NCBI GenBank assembly: GCA_022736605.1
Contig: DZDB01000057.1
Coordinates: 1 to 11,444, forward strand
From: Sideroxydans lithotrophicus
GTDB taxonomy: Bacteria > Pseudomonadota > Gammaproteobacteria > Burkholderiales > Sulfuriferulaceae
Direction: 5' to 3'
Length of the DNA: 11,444 bases
Shown: positions 1-5,981 of the stretch, in pieces
How the letters are laid out: each line of letters starts with the position of its first letter
Position numbering within the stretch: position 1 is the first letter of the stretch
Position numbers and translations under genes: made by a program
The notes under the pieces: model-generated
Seen by the model: only the letters and a program-made list of their open reading frames with translations
The model's database searches: none
What the model was told of the DNA's origin: nothing

Positions 1-365
1 TTGTAGCAGGTATCCGCCGAGTCACCACCGCCGTTATAAAAGAAGTAGCCGATGTTGTGCGCCTTGAACACTTCGATCAGGCGCGCATATTCGCGTTTAT
101 TGGCTTCCAGACTCTTGAGCTTGAAGCGGCACGAGCCGAACGCACCCGATGGCGTGCTGCGCAGTGCCGCAATGGCCTCGGCGGATTCCTTGCTGGTATC
201 GATCAAATCCTCAGTCAACGCGCCGATGATGCCGTTGCGCCCGGCATACACTTTGCCGATTTTATCGCTGTGCTTGCGTGCGGCTTCAATCACGCCGCTG
301 GCCGAGGCATTGATGACTGCGGTTACACCACCCGACTGCGCGTAGAAGGCATTTTTTTTCGCCAT
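1..365 (-). CDS. pfp: Pyrophosphate-dependent 6-phosphofructokinase, N-terminal part (runs off left edge)
   Basis: The first 121 codons are visible; the gene continues beyond base 1. The enzyme interconverts fructose 6-phosphate and fructose 1,6-bisphosphate in the cytoplasm, using PPi rather than ATP. The protein starts MAKKNAFYAQSGGVTAVINA, where SGGVTAVIN matches the N-terminal glycine loop of phosphofructokinases. Near residue 115 it has NGGGDSADT, the counterpart of the GGDGS loop of ATP enzymes and the GGDDS/T loop of PPi enzymes. From memory, this N-terminus and the GGGDSADT variant are typical of PPi-PFK from methylotrophic and ammonia-oxidising betaproteobacteria. The ATG at 365 follows a clear GGAGAG ribosome-binding site about 8 bases upstream. 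An intrinsic terminator lies only about 20 bases before the start, so expression must come from readthrough or from a promoter inside the upstream gene. The phosphoryl donor is inferred from family resemblance only. Confidence 0.88.
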   Translation of the reverse strand, partial: MAKKNAFYAQSGGVTAVINASASGVIEAARKHSDKIGKVYAGRNGIIGALTEDLIDTSKESAEAIAALRSTPSGAFGSCRFKLKSLEANKREYARLIEVFKAHNIGYFFYNGGGDSADTCY

Positions 366-386
366 TTATCTTCTCTCCATCCAGAT

Positions 387-418
387 ATAAAAAAACGCCA
401 GTCTGGCCGACTGGCGTT
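387..418 (-). terminator. Rho-independent terminator after the adk operon
   Basis: On the minus strand a perfect 10-bp stem AACGCCAGTC/GACTGGCGTT (394-403 with 409-418) and a 5-base loop are followed by seven consecutive U (389-395) and a further AU-rich tail. The stem begins five bases after the stop codon of the 124-residue gene, so it should end the exbB-to-adk transcription unit. It lies between that stop and the phosphofructokinase start. Confidence 0.9.
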
Positions 419-423
419 GGGTT

Positions 424-798
424 TTAAGTGATGTCCTGGCCGGTTTTTCCTGATGACACGCCGGCCCGGTCTTTTTCGTGATCGGCCTGCACTCTGAGCA
501 GCACCAGTACACAATCACCGAGATCGTCGTATTCCTCGCGCCCGGTGCCAAACATCTGGTGTACACGATAAAAGAACATGCTGCGAAAGCGCCCTTCGCC
601 GGTTTTCGCAATCACAAAACTGCAATCCCGCGCTTTCCAGAACAAGCACGGACAAGCAGTCAGTTCACGATCCTCCGGATACATGCGCAGCTCGGTATCC
701 GCCACCTCTACCGGCACGTCGTGACCGTAGCGCTCCCGCACTGCGCTGCTGACAATTGCCAGCTCAGTGTCGGTGAAATCCGTCACGCCCAATGCCAT
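424..798 (-). CDS. Conserved-looking hypothetical protein, 124 aa, downstream of adk
   Basis: I do not recognise the family. The protein is acidic in its first half, with no signal peptide and no membrane segment, so it is probably cytoplasmic. It has four cysteines (49, 51, 59, 96), three of them in the segment TACPCLFWKARDC, which could bind a metal or be redox-active; this is inference only. The last 25 residues are polar and look disordered. The ATG at 798 directly abuts the adk stop codon at 799-801, and AAGG lies about 12 bases upstream, inside the end of adk, so translational coupling to adk is likely. The terminator follows its stop after five bases, making it the last gene of the operon. 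The opposite-strand frame here is a shadow: this frame fits the operon junctions on both sides. Confidence 0.75.
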   Translation of the reverse strand: MALGVTDFTDTELAIVSSAVRERYGHDVPVEVADTELRMYPEDRELTACPCLFWKARDCSFVIAKTGEGRFRSMFFYRVHQMFGTGREEYDDLGDCVLVLLRVQADHEKDRAGVSSGKTGQDIT

Positions 799-1452
799 TT
801 AGCCCAGCGCCTTGAAAATCGCATCGCGGATATCATCCACTTTGCCGGTACCACTGACCTTGACATAATGCGGGCCGTCACCTTCGCCGGTACTGGCCCA
901 TTTGGAGTAATACGCCACCAGTGGTTCGGTTTGTGCGTGGTATACATCGAGACGCTTTTTTACGGTTTCTTCGTTGTCGTCATCACGCTGAATCAGCGCT
1001 TCATCGGTAAGGTCGTCCTTGCCTTCGATACGCGGCGGATTGAACACCACGTGATAGGTGCGCCCCGATGCCAGGTGCACGCGACGACCCGACATGCGCT
1101 TGATGATTTCCGCATCCGGCACGTCGATTTCGACCACATAATCAATCGCCACCCCGGCGGCTTTCATAGCCTCGGCTTGCGGAATGGTGCGCGGGAAACC
1201 ATCGAACAGGAAGCCCTTGGTGCAGTCCGGCTGCTGGATGCGATCCTTCACCAACCCGATGATGATGTCGTCGGACACCAGTTGCCCGGCGTCCATTACC
1301 GCCTTGGCGGCCTTGCCCATTTCGGTGCCTGCCGAGATGGCGGCACGCAGCATGTCACCGGTGGAAATCTGCGGAATGCCATAGCGTTCCTTGATGTAAT
1401 TGGCTTGCGTTCCCTTGCCCGCGCCGGGGCCACCCAACAGTATCAGTCTCAT
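799..1452 (-). CDS. adk: Adenylate kinase
   Basis: Catalyses ATP + AMP to 2 ADP in the cytoplasm, and so sets the adenylate energy balance. The 217-residue length is that of the long bacterial form. Visible motifs: P-loop GGPGAGKGT at 7-15, AMP-site STGDMLR at 30-36, DGFPRT at 84-89, and a long LID domain starting at SGRRVHLASGRTYHV with an R-D-D-D stretch near its end. The LID has no four-cysteine zinc site, as expected for Gram-negative enzymes. The ATG at 1452 has a strong AAAGGAG ribosome-binding site 8 bases upstream. About 105 bases separate it from kdsB, the widest gap in this run apart from the inserted element, so adk could have its own promoter, though I found no convincing one. The small gene downstream follows without a gap. 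Confidence 0.98.
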   Translation of the reverse strand: MRLILLGGPGAGKGTQANYIKERYGIPQISTGDMLRAAISAGTEMGKAAKAVMDAGQLVSDDIIIGLVKDRIQQPDCTKGFLFDGFPRTIPQAEAMKAAGVAIDYVVEIDVPDAEIIKRMSGRRVHLASGRTYHVVFNPPRIEGKDDLTDEALIQRDDDNEETVKKRLDVYHAQTEPLVAYYSKWASTGEGDGPHYVKVSGTGKVDDIRDAIFKALG

Positions 1453-1557
1453 CTTCTACACTCCTTTATTATCAGCACGCGATCTTAACCGCAGAGAGTA
1501 TGAAGAATCGTCGCGCGCTGAACAGTCAAATTTATTTATTCTGCGATAAAGCCAGTT

Positions 1558-2313
1558 TCAAACCCACAACTGGCGTACCTTTTCAAGGTCTTCTGCGGTA
1601 TCAACACCAGGTGCCGCCGGGTGCTCGCTGATCGCCACGCTGATTTTGTAGCCATGCCAGAGCACACGCAGCTGCTCCAGTGATTCAAACCGTTCTATCG
1701 GCGCGACGCTCAGGCTGGCGTAAGTCTTGAGAAATCCCGCGCGGTACGCATACAGACCGATGTGGCGAAACACCGGCAAGCCTTCCGGCAGGCTTTGTCC
1801 AGCGGCAAACGCATCGCGCGGCCACGGGATAGAGGCGCGGCTGAAATACAGCGCATTACCGGTTTGATCCAGCACTACTTTGACGATATTGGGATTGGTC
1901 ATGCTGGCGTAATCATGGATCGCATGGCAGGCAGTCGCCATCACCGCCTCCGGGTGCAGCTGCAGTTCACGCGCGACGGCGTGGATCAGCGCCGGGTCAA
2001 TCAGCGGCTCGTCGCCTTGTACGTTGACCACAATCGCATCGTCGTCGAGCGCCAGATTACTCACCACCTCAGCCAGCCGGTCGGTACCGGAGGCATGTTC
2101 AGGCGACGTCAGCATGGCGTTAAAACCATGCGCTTCGGCTGCCTCAGTAATGCGCGCATCGTCGGCCGCCACCCACACCGCCGATGCCCCACTGGCCTGC
2201 GCGCGCTCAGCCACGCGCACCACCATTGGCTTGCCCCCAATATCCGCCAGTGGTTTCGCAGGCAGGCGTGTCGACGCATAGCGCGCCGGCACGATGGCGA
2301 TAAAATCCAGCAT
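1558..2313 (-). CDS. kdsB: 3-deoxy-manno-octulosonate cytidylyltransferase (CMP-Kdo synthetase)
   Basis: Activates Kdo with CTP to give CMP-Kdo, the donor for the inner-core sugars of lipopolysaccharide; cytoplasmic. The 251-residue length is normal for the family. The N-terminal nucleotide-binding signature VPARYASTRLPAKPL covers residues 8-22, and HASGTDRLAEV lies at 73-83. NVQGDEPLI carries the metal-binding Asp101, and GVDTAEDLEKVR near the C-terminus carries the second metal Asp (238). The ATG at 2311-2313 overlaps the stop of the upstream small gene by one base (TGATG), which implies translational coupling. The usual lpxK-ycaR-kdsB order of Gram-negative bacteria is kept. Confidence 0.97.
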   Translation of the reverse strand: MLDFIAIVPARYASTRLPAKPLADIGGKPMVVRVAERAQASGASAVWVAADDARITEAAEAHGFNAMLTSPEHASGTDRLAEVVSNLALDDDAIVVNVQGDEPLIDPALIHAVARELQLHPEAVMATACHAIHDYASMTNPNIVKVVLDQTGNALYFSRASIPWPRDAFAAGQSLPEGLPVFRHIGLYAYRAGFLKTYASLSVAPIERFESLEQLRVLWHGYKISVAISEHPAAPGVDTAEDLEKVRQLWV

Positions 2314-2492
2314 CAGACTTCTTCGGTTTCTGCCAGGCGACGCGCTTCTTCTTCAAGCATCACCGGGATGTCGTCACGAATTGGAAACGCCAGACGGTCG
2401 GCCTTGCAGATCAATTCCTGCGCCGATTTTTTATACAGCAGCGGCCCCTTGCATAAGGGGCAGACGAGAATATCCAGCAATTTGCTATCCAT
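2313..2492 (-). CDS. ycaR: Trm112/YcaR-family small protein (UPF0434), 59 aa
   Basis: The reading frame starts MDSKLLDILVCPLCKGPL and ends with an acidic helix-like tail (EEEARRLAETEEV). The CPLCKG knuckle (Cys11, Cys14), a further Cys29, and AFPIRDDIPVML at 35-46 are the signature of the YcaR branch of the Trm112 fold. The cellular role of YcaR is not settled; Trm112 proteins elsewhere act as partners that activate methyltransferases. The start codon lies within the last bases of lpxK (8-base overlap, ATGGATAG), and the stop overlaps the kdsB start by one base, so it is tightly embedded between two lipopolysaccharide genes. The position is the same as in E. coli and Pseudomonas. Confidence 0.93.
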   Translation of the reverse strand: MDSKLLDILVCPLCKGPLLYKKSAQELICKADRLAFPIRDDIPVMLEEEARRLAETEEV

Positions 2493-3495
2493 GGCGATTT
2501 CCTAATTTGGCGAGCACCAGCTCGATGGGGTTCGGATGCAGCACAGCCTGCACCGGCAGCATCCACATATTGGTGGTGGCGAATGCGCTACATTTTACCG
2601 CATCTTTGGCGGTCATCAGTATCGGCTCAGACCATGCCAGCTCGTGCGCGGCGTAGGCGTAGTGGTCAGGGAATGCGTGGGTTTCGGCCTGGATGTCTAA
2701 CGTGGTTAGTTGGTCAAAAAAGCGCTGCGGGTGGCCGATGCCGGCAACGGCGTGAACGGTTTTTCCGATGAAATCCGCCGCAATTGCGCGGCGTGTCGGA
2801 TCGGCCAGATTCACGAACTGCTGCGCTTGCAGCGCCATGAAATAGACCGGCACCGTTGCGGGCACATCGCCTGGTCGGATAGTCGCACCTTGATTGACGA
2901 TCACCGCATCAACGCTGGACAAACGCGACACCGGCTCACGCAAGGGCCCGGCGGGCAGCAGGCGGTGATTGCCGAAGCCACGCACACCGTCCATCACCGC
3001 GAATTCGATATCACGTGCCAGCCGGTAATGTTGCAAGCCATCGTCGGAAATCACTACATTGACCGCCGGGTGTGCCGCCAGCAGGGCACGACCCGCTGCG
3101 GCCCGGTCACGCCCGACCCATACCGGGCAACCGCTGTCGCGCGCCAACAGCAGCGGCTCATCGCCGACCGCTATCGCGGCGCTGTCGGCCAGAACCGGTC
3201 GGGGTCGCTGCGTAGCCGTGCCACCATAACCCCGGCTGATGATGCCGGGCTGATAGCCATGCTGTTGCAATTGCTGCACCAGCCAGAGCACGAATGGCGT
3301 TTTACCGGTGCCGCCAACGCTGATGTTGCCCACCACGATCACCGGCACCGGCAAGCGTTGCGCTTGCCACCAGCCAGACCGATACAGTCTGCGACGCAGC
3401 CCGGAAACCAAAGCAAACAGCCGTGACAGCGGAATCAGCAATCCAGCCCATGCTGTACTGTGCTGCCATTGCTGCTCGATCCAGCGGTTTACCAC
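2485..3495 (-). CDS. lpxK: Tetraacyldisaccharide 4'-kinase (lipid A)
   Basis: Phosphorylates the 4' position of tetraacyldisaccharide 1-phosphate to form lipid IVA at the inner face of the cytoplasmic membrane. The 336-residue length fits the family. A hydrophobic N-terminal helix (about residues 16-33) would anchor it to the membrane. Walker A is GNISVGGTGKT at 56-66. VVISDDGLQHYRL carries the Asp implicated in catalysis in the family, and HAVAGIGHPQRFFDQL is a further family segment. The likely start is the GTG at 3495, which overlaps the upstream stop codon by 7 bases (GTGGTAAAC); the ribosome-binding site is weak, suggesting translational coupling. Its end overlaps the ycaR start. Confidence 0.97.
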   Translation of the reverse strand: MVNRWIEQQWQHSTAWAGLLIPLSRLFALVSGLRRRLYRSGWWQAQRLPVPVIVVGNISVGGTGKTPFVLWLVQQLQQHGYQPGIISRGYGGTATQRPRPVLADSAAIAVGDEPLLLARDSGCPVWVGRDRAAAGRALLAAHPAVNVVISDDGLQHYRLARDIEFAVMDGVRGFGNHRLLPAGPLREPVSRLSSVDAVIVNQGATIRPGDVPATVPVYFMALQAQQFVNLADPTRRAIAADFIGKTVHAVAGIGHPQRFFDQLTTLDIQAETHAFPDHYAYAAHELAWSEPILMTAKDAVKCSAFATTNMWMLPVQAVLHPNPIELVLAKLGNRHG

Positions 3496-4595
3496 TCGAA
3501 CACACGCTCAACCAGTTCGGCGCTGACCTGCTCGGCCAGACGACGCTCCTGCCAGAACAGGCGGCGTGCCGTATCACCCTGCTTGCGTGCGGCAATCGGA
3601 TTGTCGCGGTATTGTTGCCAGGTCGCCATCAAGTCATTCGCTACTGGCAGCGCTTCCGCCAGCTGCGCTTTAGGCAAGCGCACGCTGGCGCTGCGCGAGA
3701 TGGCCGCGCCGCCCGCCATGGCTTGCCACATCAGACTGGCGTTGAATTGCTCCAGGTGAGTGGCAGTCACCGCTGCCGCGATACCCGGCAGCCATTTTTC
3801 ATCATCGACCCAGAACACGCTGCCCGCAGCAGGCGGTTCGCGATTCCAGCCACTGATCGCCTGAACCGCGCCGCGTGGCCGCGCACCGCTGACAAACAAC
3901 ACATCATCGGCAAACGCAGCGCGCCAGGCATCCACCAGGGCGCCGTCCGAACTTGCCTGATGCAACCACCACAAATGGCGGCGGTTGGGGCCATTGACTA
4001 AAGATTTGAAATTGGGATCAACCTGCGCCTGGCTCAAGATGGCGCGCATATCAACCACCGGCGCGATGTTGTGCTGCGCCGCCAAAGCTTCATCTGCGGC
4101 GTAAACACGCTCGCAATCAAAGCCAAGCACTTCCATCAGATTCACCGTCAGCACGTGCGCCTGCGGCTTTAACGCCGCCAGCAAGTTGTAACGCGGCCGC
4201 GCACCCACCAGGATCACGCCAAACGGCTCAAAGCGAGCCTGCACACGAGCGACTGCCTTGGGATGGTCGCACGGCGCGTAGCCCCAACCGGTCTTGTCGC
4301 AATCATCGAGCAGCGCCAGCATGTCGGGATACTCATGTTCAAACGTCAGTACCAGCCGAATATCCAGCCGCCGAACGCGTATCGCGCGCAGCAGTTCGAT
4401 CGCCAGCCGGACATTTTCCCGCTCTGCACCGGCAACAATCCACACCACCTTGCCGCGCTCGCCCATCGGTTTGAGCCAGCCCCAGCGGGCAGCAACACGG
4501 CCAATCTGTTTGGCTTTGCGGTCGCGCCGATCGGCCAGCCACAGGCCAAGCCGATTGCTGCCGAACGGATCTTTCCAGGCGGGATGTGCGGTCAT
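3489..4595 (-). CDS. Diverged glycosyltransferase-like protein (Kdo-transferase/GT-B resemblance)
   Basis: A 368-residue protein with no clear membrane segment. I read it as a remote relative of the Kdo transferase WaaA/KdtA. Residues 40-160 have the cadence of a GT-B N-terminal half: a strand VVWIVAG, a helix, the strand RLVLTFEHEYPDML, then a segment resembling the WaaA region in which the lipid acceptor is judged (FGVILVGARPRYNLLAALKPQAHVLTVN). The C-terminal 90 residues (LMWQAMAGGAAISRS, then YRDNPIAARKQGDTARR) resemble the WaaA C-terminus. I cannot see the conserved glutamates of active Kdo transferases in their usual context, so activity may be lost or changed. It lies between exbD and lpxK and overlaps lpxK by 7 bases, which points to an envelope role. 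The ATG at 4595 has only a weak AAGTGA ribosome-binding site. Gene call sure, function tentative. Confidence 0.6.
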   Translation of the reverse strand: MTAHPAWKDPFGSNRLGLWLADRRDRKAKQIGRVAARWGWLKPMGERGKVVWIVAGAERENVRLAIELLRAIRVRRLDIRLVLTFEHEYPDMLALLDDCDKTGWGYAPCDHPKAVARVQARFEPFGVILVGARPRYNLLAALKPQAHVLTVNLMEVLGFDCERVYAADEALAAQHNIAPVVDMRAILSQAQVDPNFKSLVNGPNRRHLWWLHQASSDGALVDAWRAAFADDVLFVSGARPRGAVQAISGWNREPPAAGSVFWVDDEKWLPGIAAAVTATHLEQFNASLMWQAMAGGAAISRSASVRLPKAQLAEALPVANDLMATWQQYRDNPIAARKQGDTARRLFWQERRLAEQVSAELVERVFEW

Positions 4596-4614
4596 TGAGT
4601 CACTTACGAGCGTG

Positions 4615-4639
4615 CAGTCGCTGAACTGGTCAGCGACTG
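4615..4639 (-). other. Perfect hairpin between exbD and the glycosyltransferase-like gene
   Basis: CAGTCGCTGA (4615-4624) and TCAGCGACTG (4630-4639) are a perfect 10-bp inverted repeat with a 5-base loop. It lies 8 bases after the exbD stop and 19 bases before the next ATG. Neither strand has a U-tract after it, so it is not a standard intrinsic terminator. An RNA stabiliser or processing site that sets the ratio of exbBD to downstream genes is a plausible inference. Confidence 0.6.
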
Positions 4640-4647
4640 GATTACGA

Positions 4648-5070
4648 TTATTTGAGTTCGCCCTGCTGCGTGGCGAAAGTGATGCGTACCAGCCCGGCTT
4701 CGCGCGCGGCTTCCATCACGTTGATCACCGACTGGTGCGTGGCTTTGGCATCGGCATTGATGGTAATCACCGTATCAGGCTTGCCTTTGGCTGCTTTGGT
4801 CAGCGCCTCGGACAGCGTCGCAATATTGGAAAAACTCACCGTCACGTCGTCGATCTGATAATTGCCTGCCGCATCGACTGCGACATTGACCTGCGCGGGT
4901 TTGTCCTTGCTTTGCTCGCCTGCGGCTTGCGGCAGGTTGATCTGCAGTTCGGAAAATTTGGCATACGTGGTGGTGACCATGAGAAAAATCAGAATCACCA
5001 ACAACACATCGATCATTGGTATCAGGTTAATCTCGGGCTCGTCCCGCTGCTGGCCACGCTGGAAATTCAT
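4648..5070 (-). CDS. exbD: ExbD/TolR-type biopolymer transport protein
   Basis: Inner-membrane partner of ExbB in a proton-driven energy transducer. The 140-residue length is normal. A short cytoplasmic N-terminus is followed by one membrane segment, IPMIDVLLVILIFLMVTTTY (about 17-36). Asp21 sits within the NLIPMIDVLLV signature and corresponds to the essential proton-carrying Asp of ExbD (Asp25) and TolR (Asp23) in E. coli. A periplasmic domain follows, including the VITINADAKATHQSVINVME segment. The ATG at 5070 follows TAAGGA with 6 bases of spacing; this site is formed by the TTA duplication of the inserted element plus native sequence. A 269-bp insertion separates it from exbB, so co-translation with exbB is broken although co-transcription may continue. 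No tonB or tolA is seen in the window. Confidence 0.95.
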   Translation of the reverse strand: MNFQRGQQRDEPEINLIPMIDVLLVILIFLMVTTTYAKFSELQINLPQAAGEQSKDKPAQVNVAVDAAGNYQIDDVTVSFSNIATLSEALTKAAKGKPDTVITINADAKATHQSVINVMEAAREAGLVRITFATQQGELK

Positions 5071-5082
5071 CTCAAATCCTTA

Positions 5083-5112
5083 GGGCTCGTTAATGAATAA
5101 TTTGGACATACG
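5083..5112 (+). repeat. Left terminal inverted repeat (30 bp)
   Basis: Begins GGGCTCGTTAATG and ends GGACATACG. It is the exact reverse complement of 5319-5348. The last base is also the first base of the first inner palindrome. Confidence 0.93.
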
Positions 5113-5212
5113 CTGGGGTCGATTTGAGCGCAAGCCAAGGCGCAAGACGCGCGGTTGTGTCATTCACAACAAGGGGATTGCAACGCCGGGATGCGCTCAA
5201 ATCGACCCCAGC
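5112..5212. repeat. Inner palindrome A
   Basis: The outer stem is a perfect 21-bp inverted repeat starting GCTGGGGTCGATTTGAGCG (5112-5132 with 5192-5212). The core is imperfectly self-complementary and closes with GTTGTG/CACAAC (5154-5159 with 5165-5170). The core words CAAGGCGCAAGACGC (5136-5150) and TTGCAACGCCG (5178-5188) recur in palindrome B in inverted order. Confidence 0.88.
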
Positions 5213-5219
5213 CCGAAGG

Positions 5220-5319
5220 GTTGTCGCGTATTCGGGCGTCTGCGGCGTTGCAAAACTTGCGAATGGAACAACCATTCGCTGCGTTTCGCGCCTTGCAGCC
5301 ATCCCGAATACGCGGCAAC
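5220..5319. repeat. Inner palindrome B
   Basis: The outer stem GTTGTCGCGTATTCGGG (5220-5236) pairs with 5303-5319 with one mismatch. The apical stem GCGAATGG/CCATTCGC (5259-5266 with 5272-5279) closes a 5-base loop. Read on the minus strand, its core words match palindrome A: CAAGGCGCGAAACGC (5281-5295; 13 of 15 identical) and TTGCAACGCCG (5243-5253; 11 of 11), with the same 53-bp span. Confidence 0.85.
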
Positions 5320-5348
5320 GTATGTCCAAATTATTCATTAACGAGCCC
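5319..5348 (-). repeat. Right terminal inverted repeat (30 bp)
   Basis: Exact reverse complement of 5083-5112, ending ...TTAACGAGCCC. It is followed at once by TTA (5349-5351), which on the minus strand is the TAA stop codon of exbB. Confidence 0.93.
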
Positions 5349-5954
5349 TTACGAACGCTCGCCGTGAACCATCTCGACCAGCTTGATCGCCTGCTGCTCC
5401 ATCTCGACCACCAACGCCTCGACGCGGGTGCGGAAAAAGCGGTAGAAAATCATGCTGGGGATCGCCACAATCAGGCCAAACGCAGTGTTATACAGGGCAA
5501 TCGAAATGCCATGTGCCAGTACCGCCGGATTGCCGCCCGACGGCGTTTGCGCGCCGAAGATTTCAACCATGCCGATCACCGTGCCGAGCAAACCCAGCAA
5601 CGGCGCAACCGACGCAATCGTGCCGAGTGCAGTGAGGAAGCGCTCTAGGTCATGCGCTGCGGCGCGCCCGGCTTCTTCGATGGACTCTTTCATGACTTCG
5701 CGTGAGGCTTTGACGTTGCGCAATCCCGCTGCAAAAATACGCGCCAGATGGGAGCCCATCGACAGGCGTGCCACCATATCGGCATTCACCCCTTGCTTGC
5801 GGTATTCCTGCACCACCATCTCCAGCAGGCCACGCGGCGCAACCTCTTTCTGGCGCAGCGAAATAAAGCGCTCGATAATGATCGCAACGGTGAAAACAGA
5901 CGCCAGCAACAGGGGCCAGATTGGCCAACCGGCCGCTTCGATGATCGCTAACAC
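5349..5954 (-). CDS. exbB: ExbB/MotA/TolQ-family proton channel protein
   Basis: Inner-membrane proton channel that, with ExbD, turns the proton-motive force into mechanical work in the envelope. I choose the GTG at 5954 (protein VLAIIEAAGWPIWPLLLA..., 201 aa) because GGGAG lies 7 bases upstream and family members usually begin just before this first membrane segment. The longer frame would start with a TTG at 6053 and add 33 residues with no family character. Three membrane segments are visible: WPLLLASVFTVAIII, then ALGTIASVAPLLGLLGTVIG leading into MVEIF, then NTAFGLIVAIPSMIFYRFF. The second and third carry the conserved GTVIGM and N-T-A-x-G motifs. Its TAA stop codon is one copy of the TTA duplication made by the inserted element. 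Which system it powers (TonB-like or an envelope process tied to lipid A) is open. Confidence 0.94.
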   Translation of the reverse strand: MLAIIEAAGWPIWPLLLASVFTVAIIIERFISLRQKEVAPRGLLEMVVQEYRKQGVNADMVARLSMGSHLARIFAAGLRNVKASREVMKESIEEAGRAAAHDLERFLTALGTIASVAPLLGLLGTVIGMVEIFGAQTPSGGNPAVLAHGISIALYNTAFGLIVAIPSMIFYRFFRTRVEALVVEMEQQAIKLVEMVHGERS

Positions 5955-5981
5955 GCATGAACTCCCAAGGATAGAAACGCC

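Larger units (their letters stand above)
5083..5348. mobile_element. MITE-like 266-bp non-autonomous element with 30-bp perfect terminal inverted repeats and TTA target duplication
   Basis: The ends GGGCTCGTTAATGAATAATT... are perfect 30-bp inverted repeats, flanked directly by TTA at 5080-5082 and 5349-5351. No transposase is encoded; the two 82-codon frames on opposite strands start and end alike only because the inverted repeats encode the same residues. Inside are two ~100-bp imperfect palindromes. Removing the element plus one TTA gives exbB-TAA-GGATTTGAG-ATG-exbD, a natural operon junction, which supports recent insertion by transposition. The 3-bp TTA duplication and GGG ends would suit cross-mobilisation by an IS5-superfamily transposase, but that assignment is a guess. 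The whole element would be transcribed within the exb operon and fold into a long hairpin RNA. Confidence 0.88.

Noticed and set aside
478..1488. 336-codon open frame on the plus strand
   Set aside because: It lies opposite adk and the 124-residue gene, both of which fit the operon; its His/Arg-rich product is typical of an antisense shadow frame.
1497..1529. Possible promoter before adk on the minus strand (TTGACT at 1524-1529, CATACT at 1497-1502)
   Set aside because: The spacing is 21 bp, too long for a sigma70 promoter, and the -10 match is poor. A promoter may exist but is not shown.
1762..4001. Several long plus-strand frames (for example 1762-2505, 2710-3426, 3423-4001)
   Set aside because: All are opposite kdsB, lpxK and the glycosyltransferase-like gene and show no recognisable domain.
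5090..5341. Two 82-codon open frames on opposite strands with the same first residues (MNNLDIR) and the same last ones (YVQIIH)
   Set aside because: The shared ends are the translated terminal inverted repeats of the MITE; the rest is palindrome sequence without protein character.
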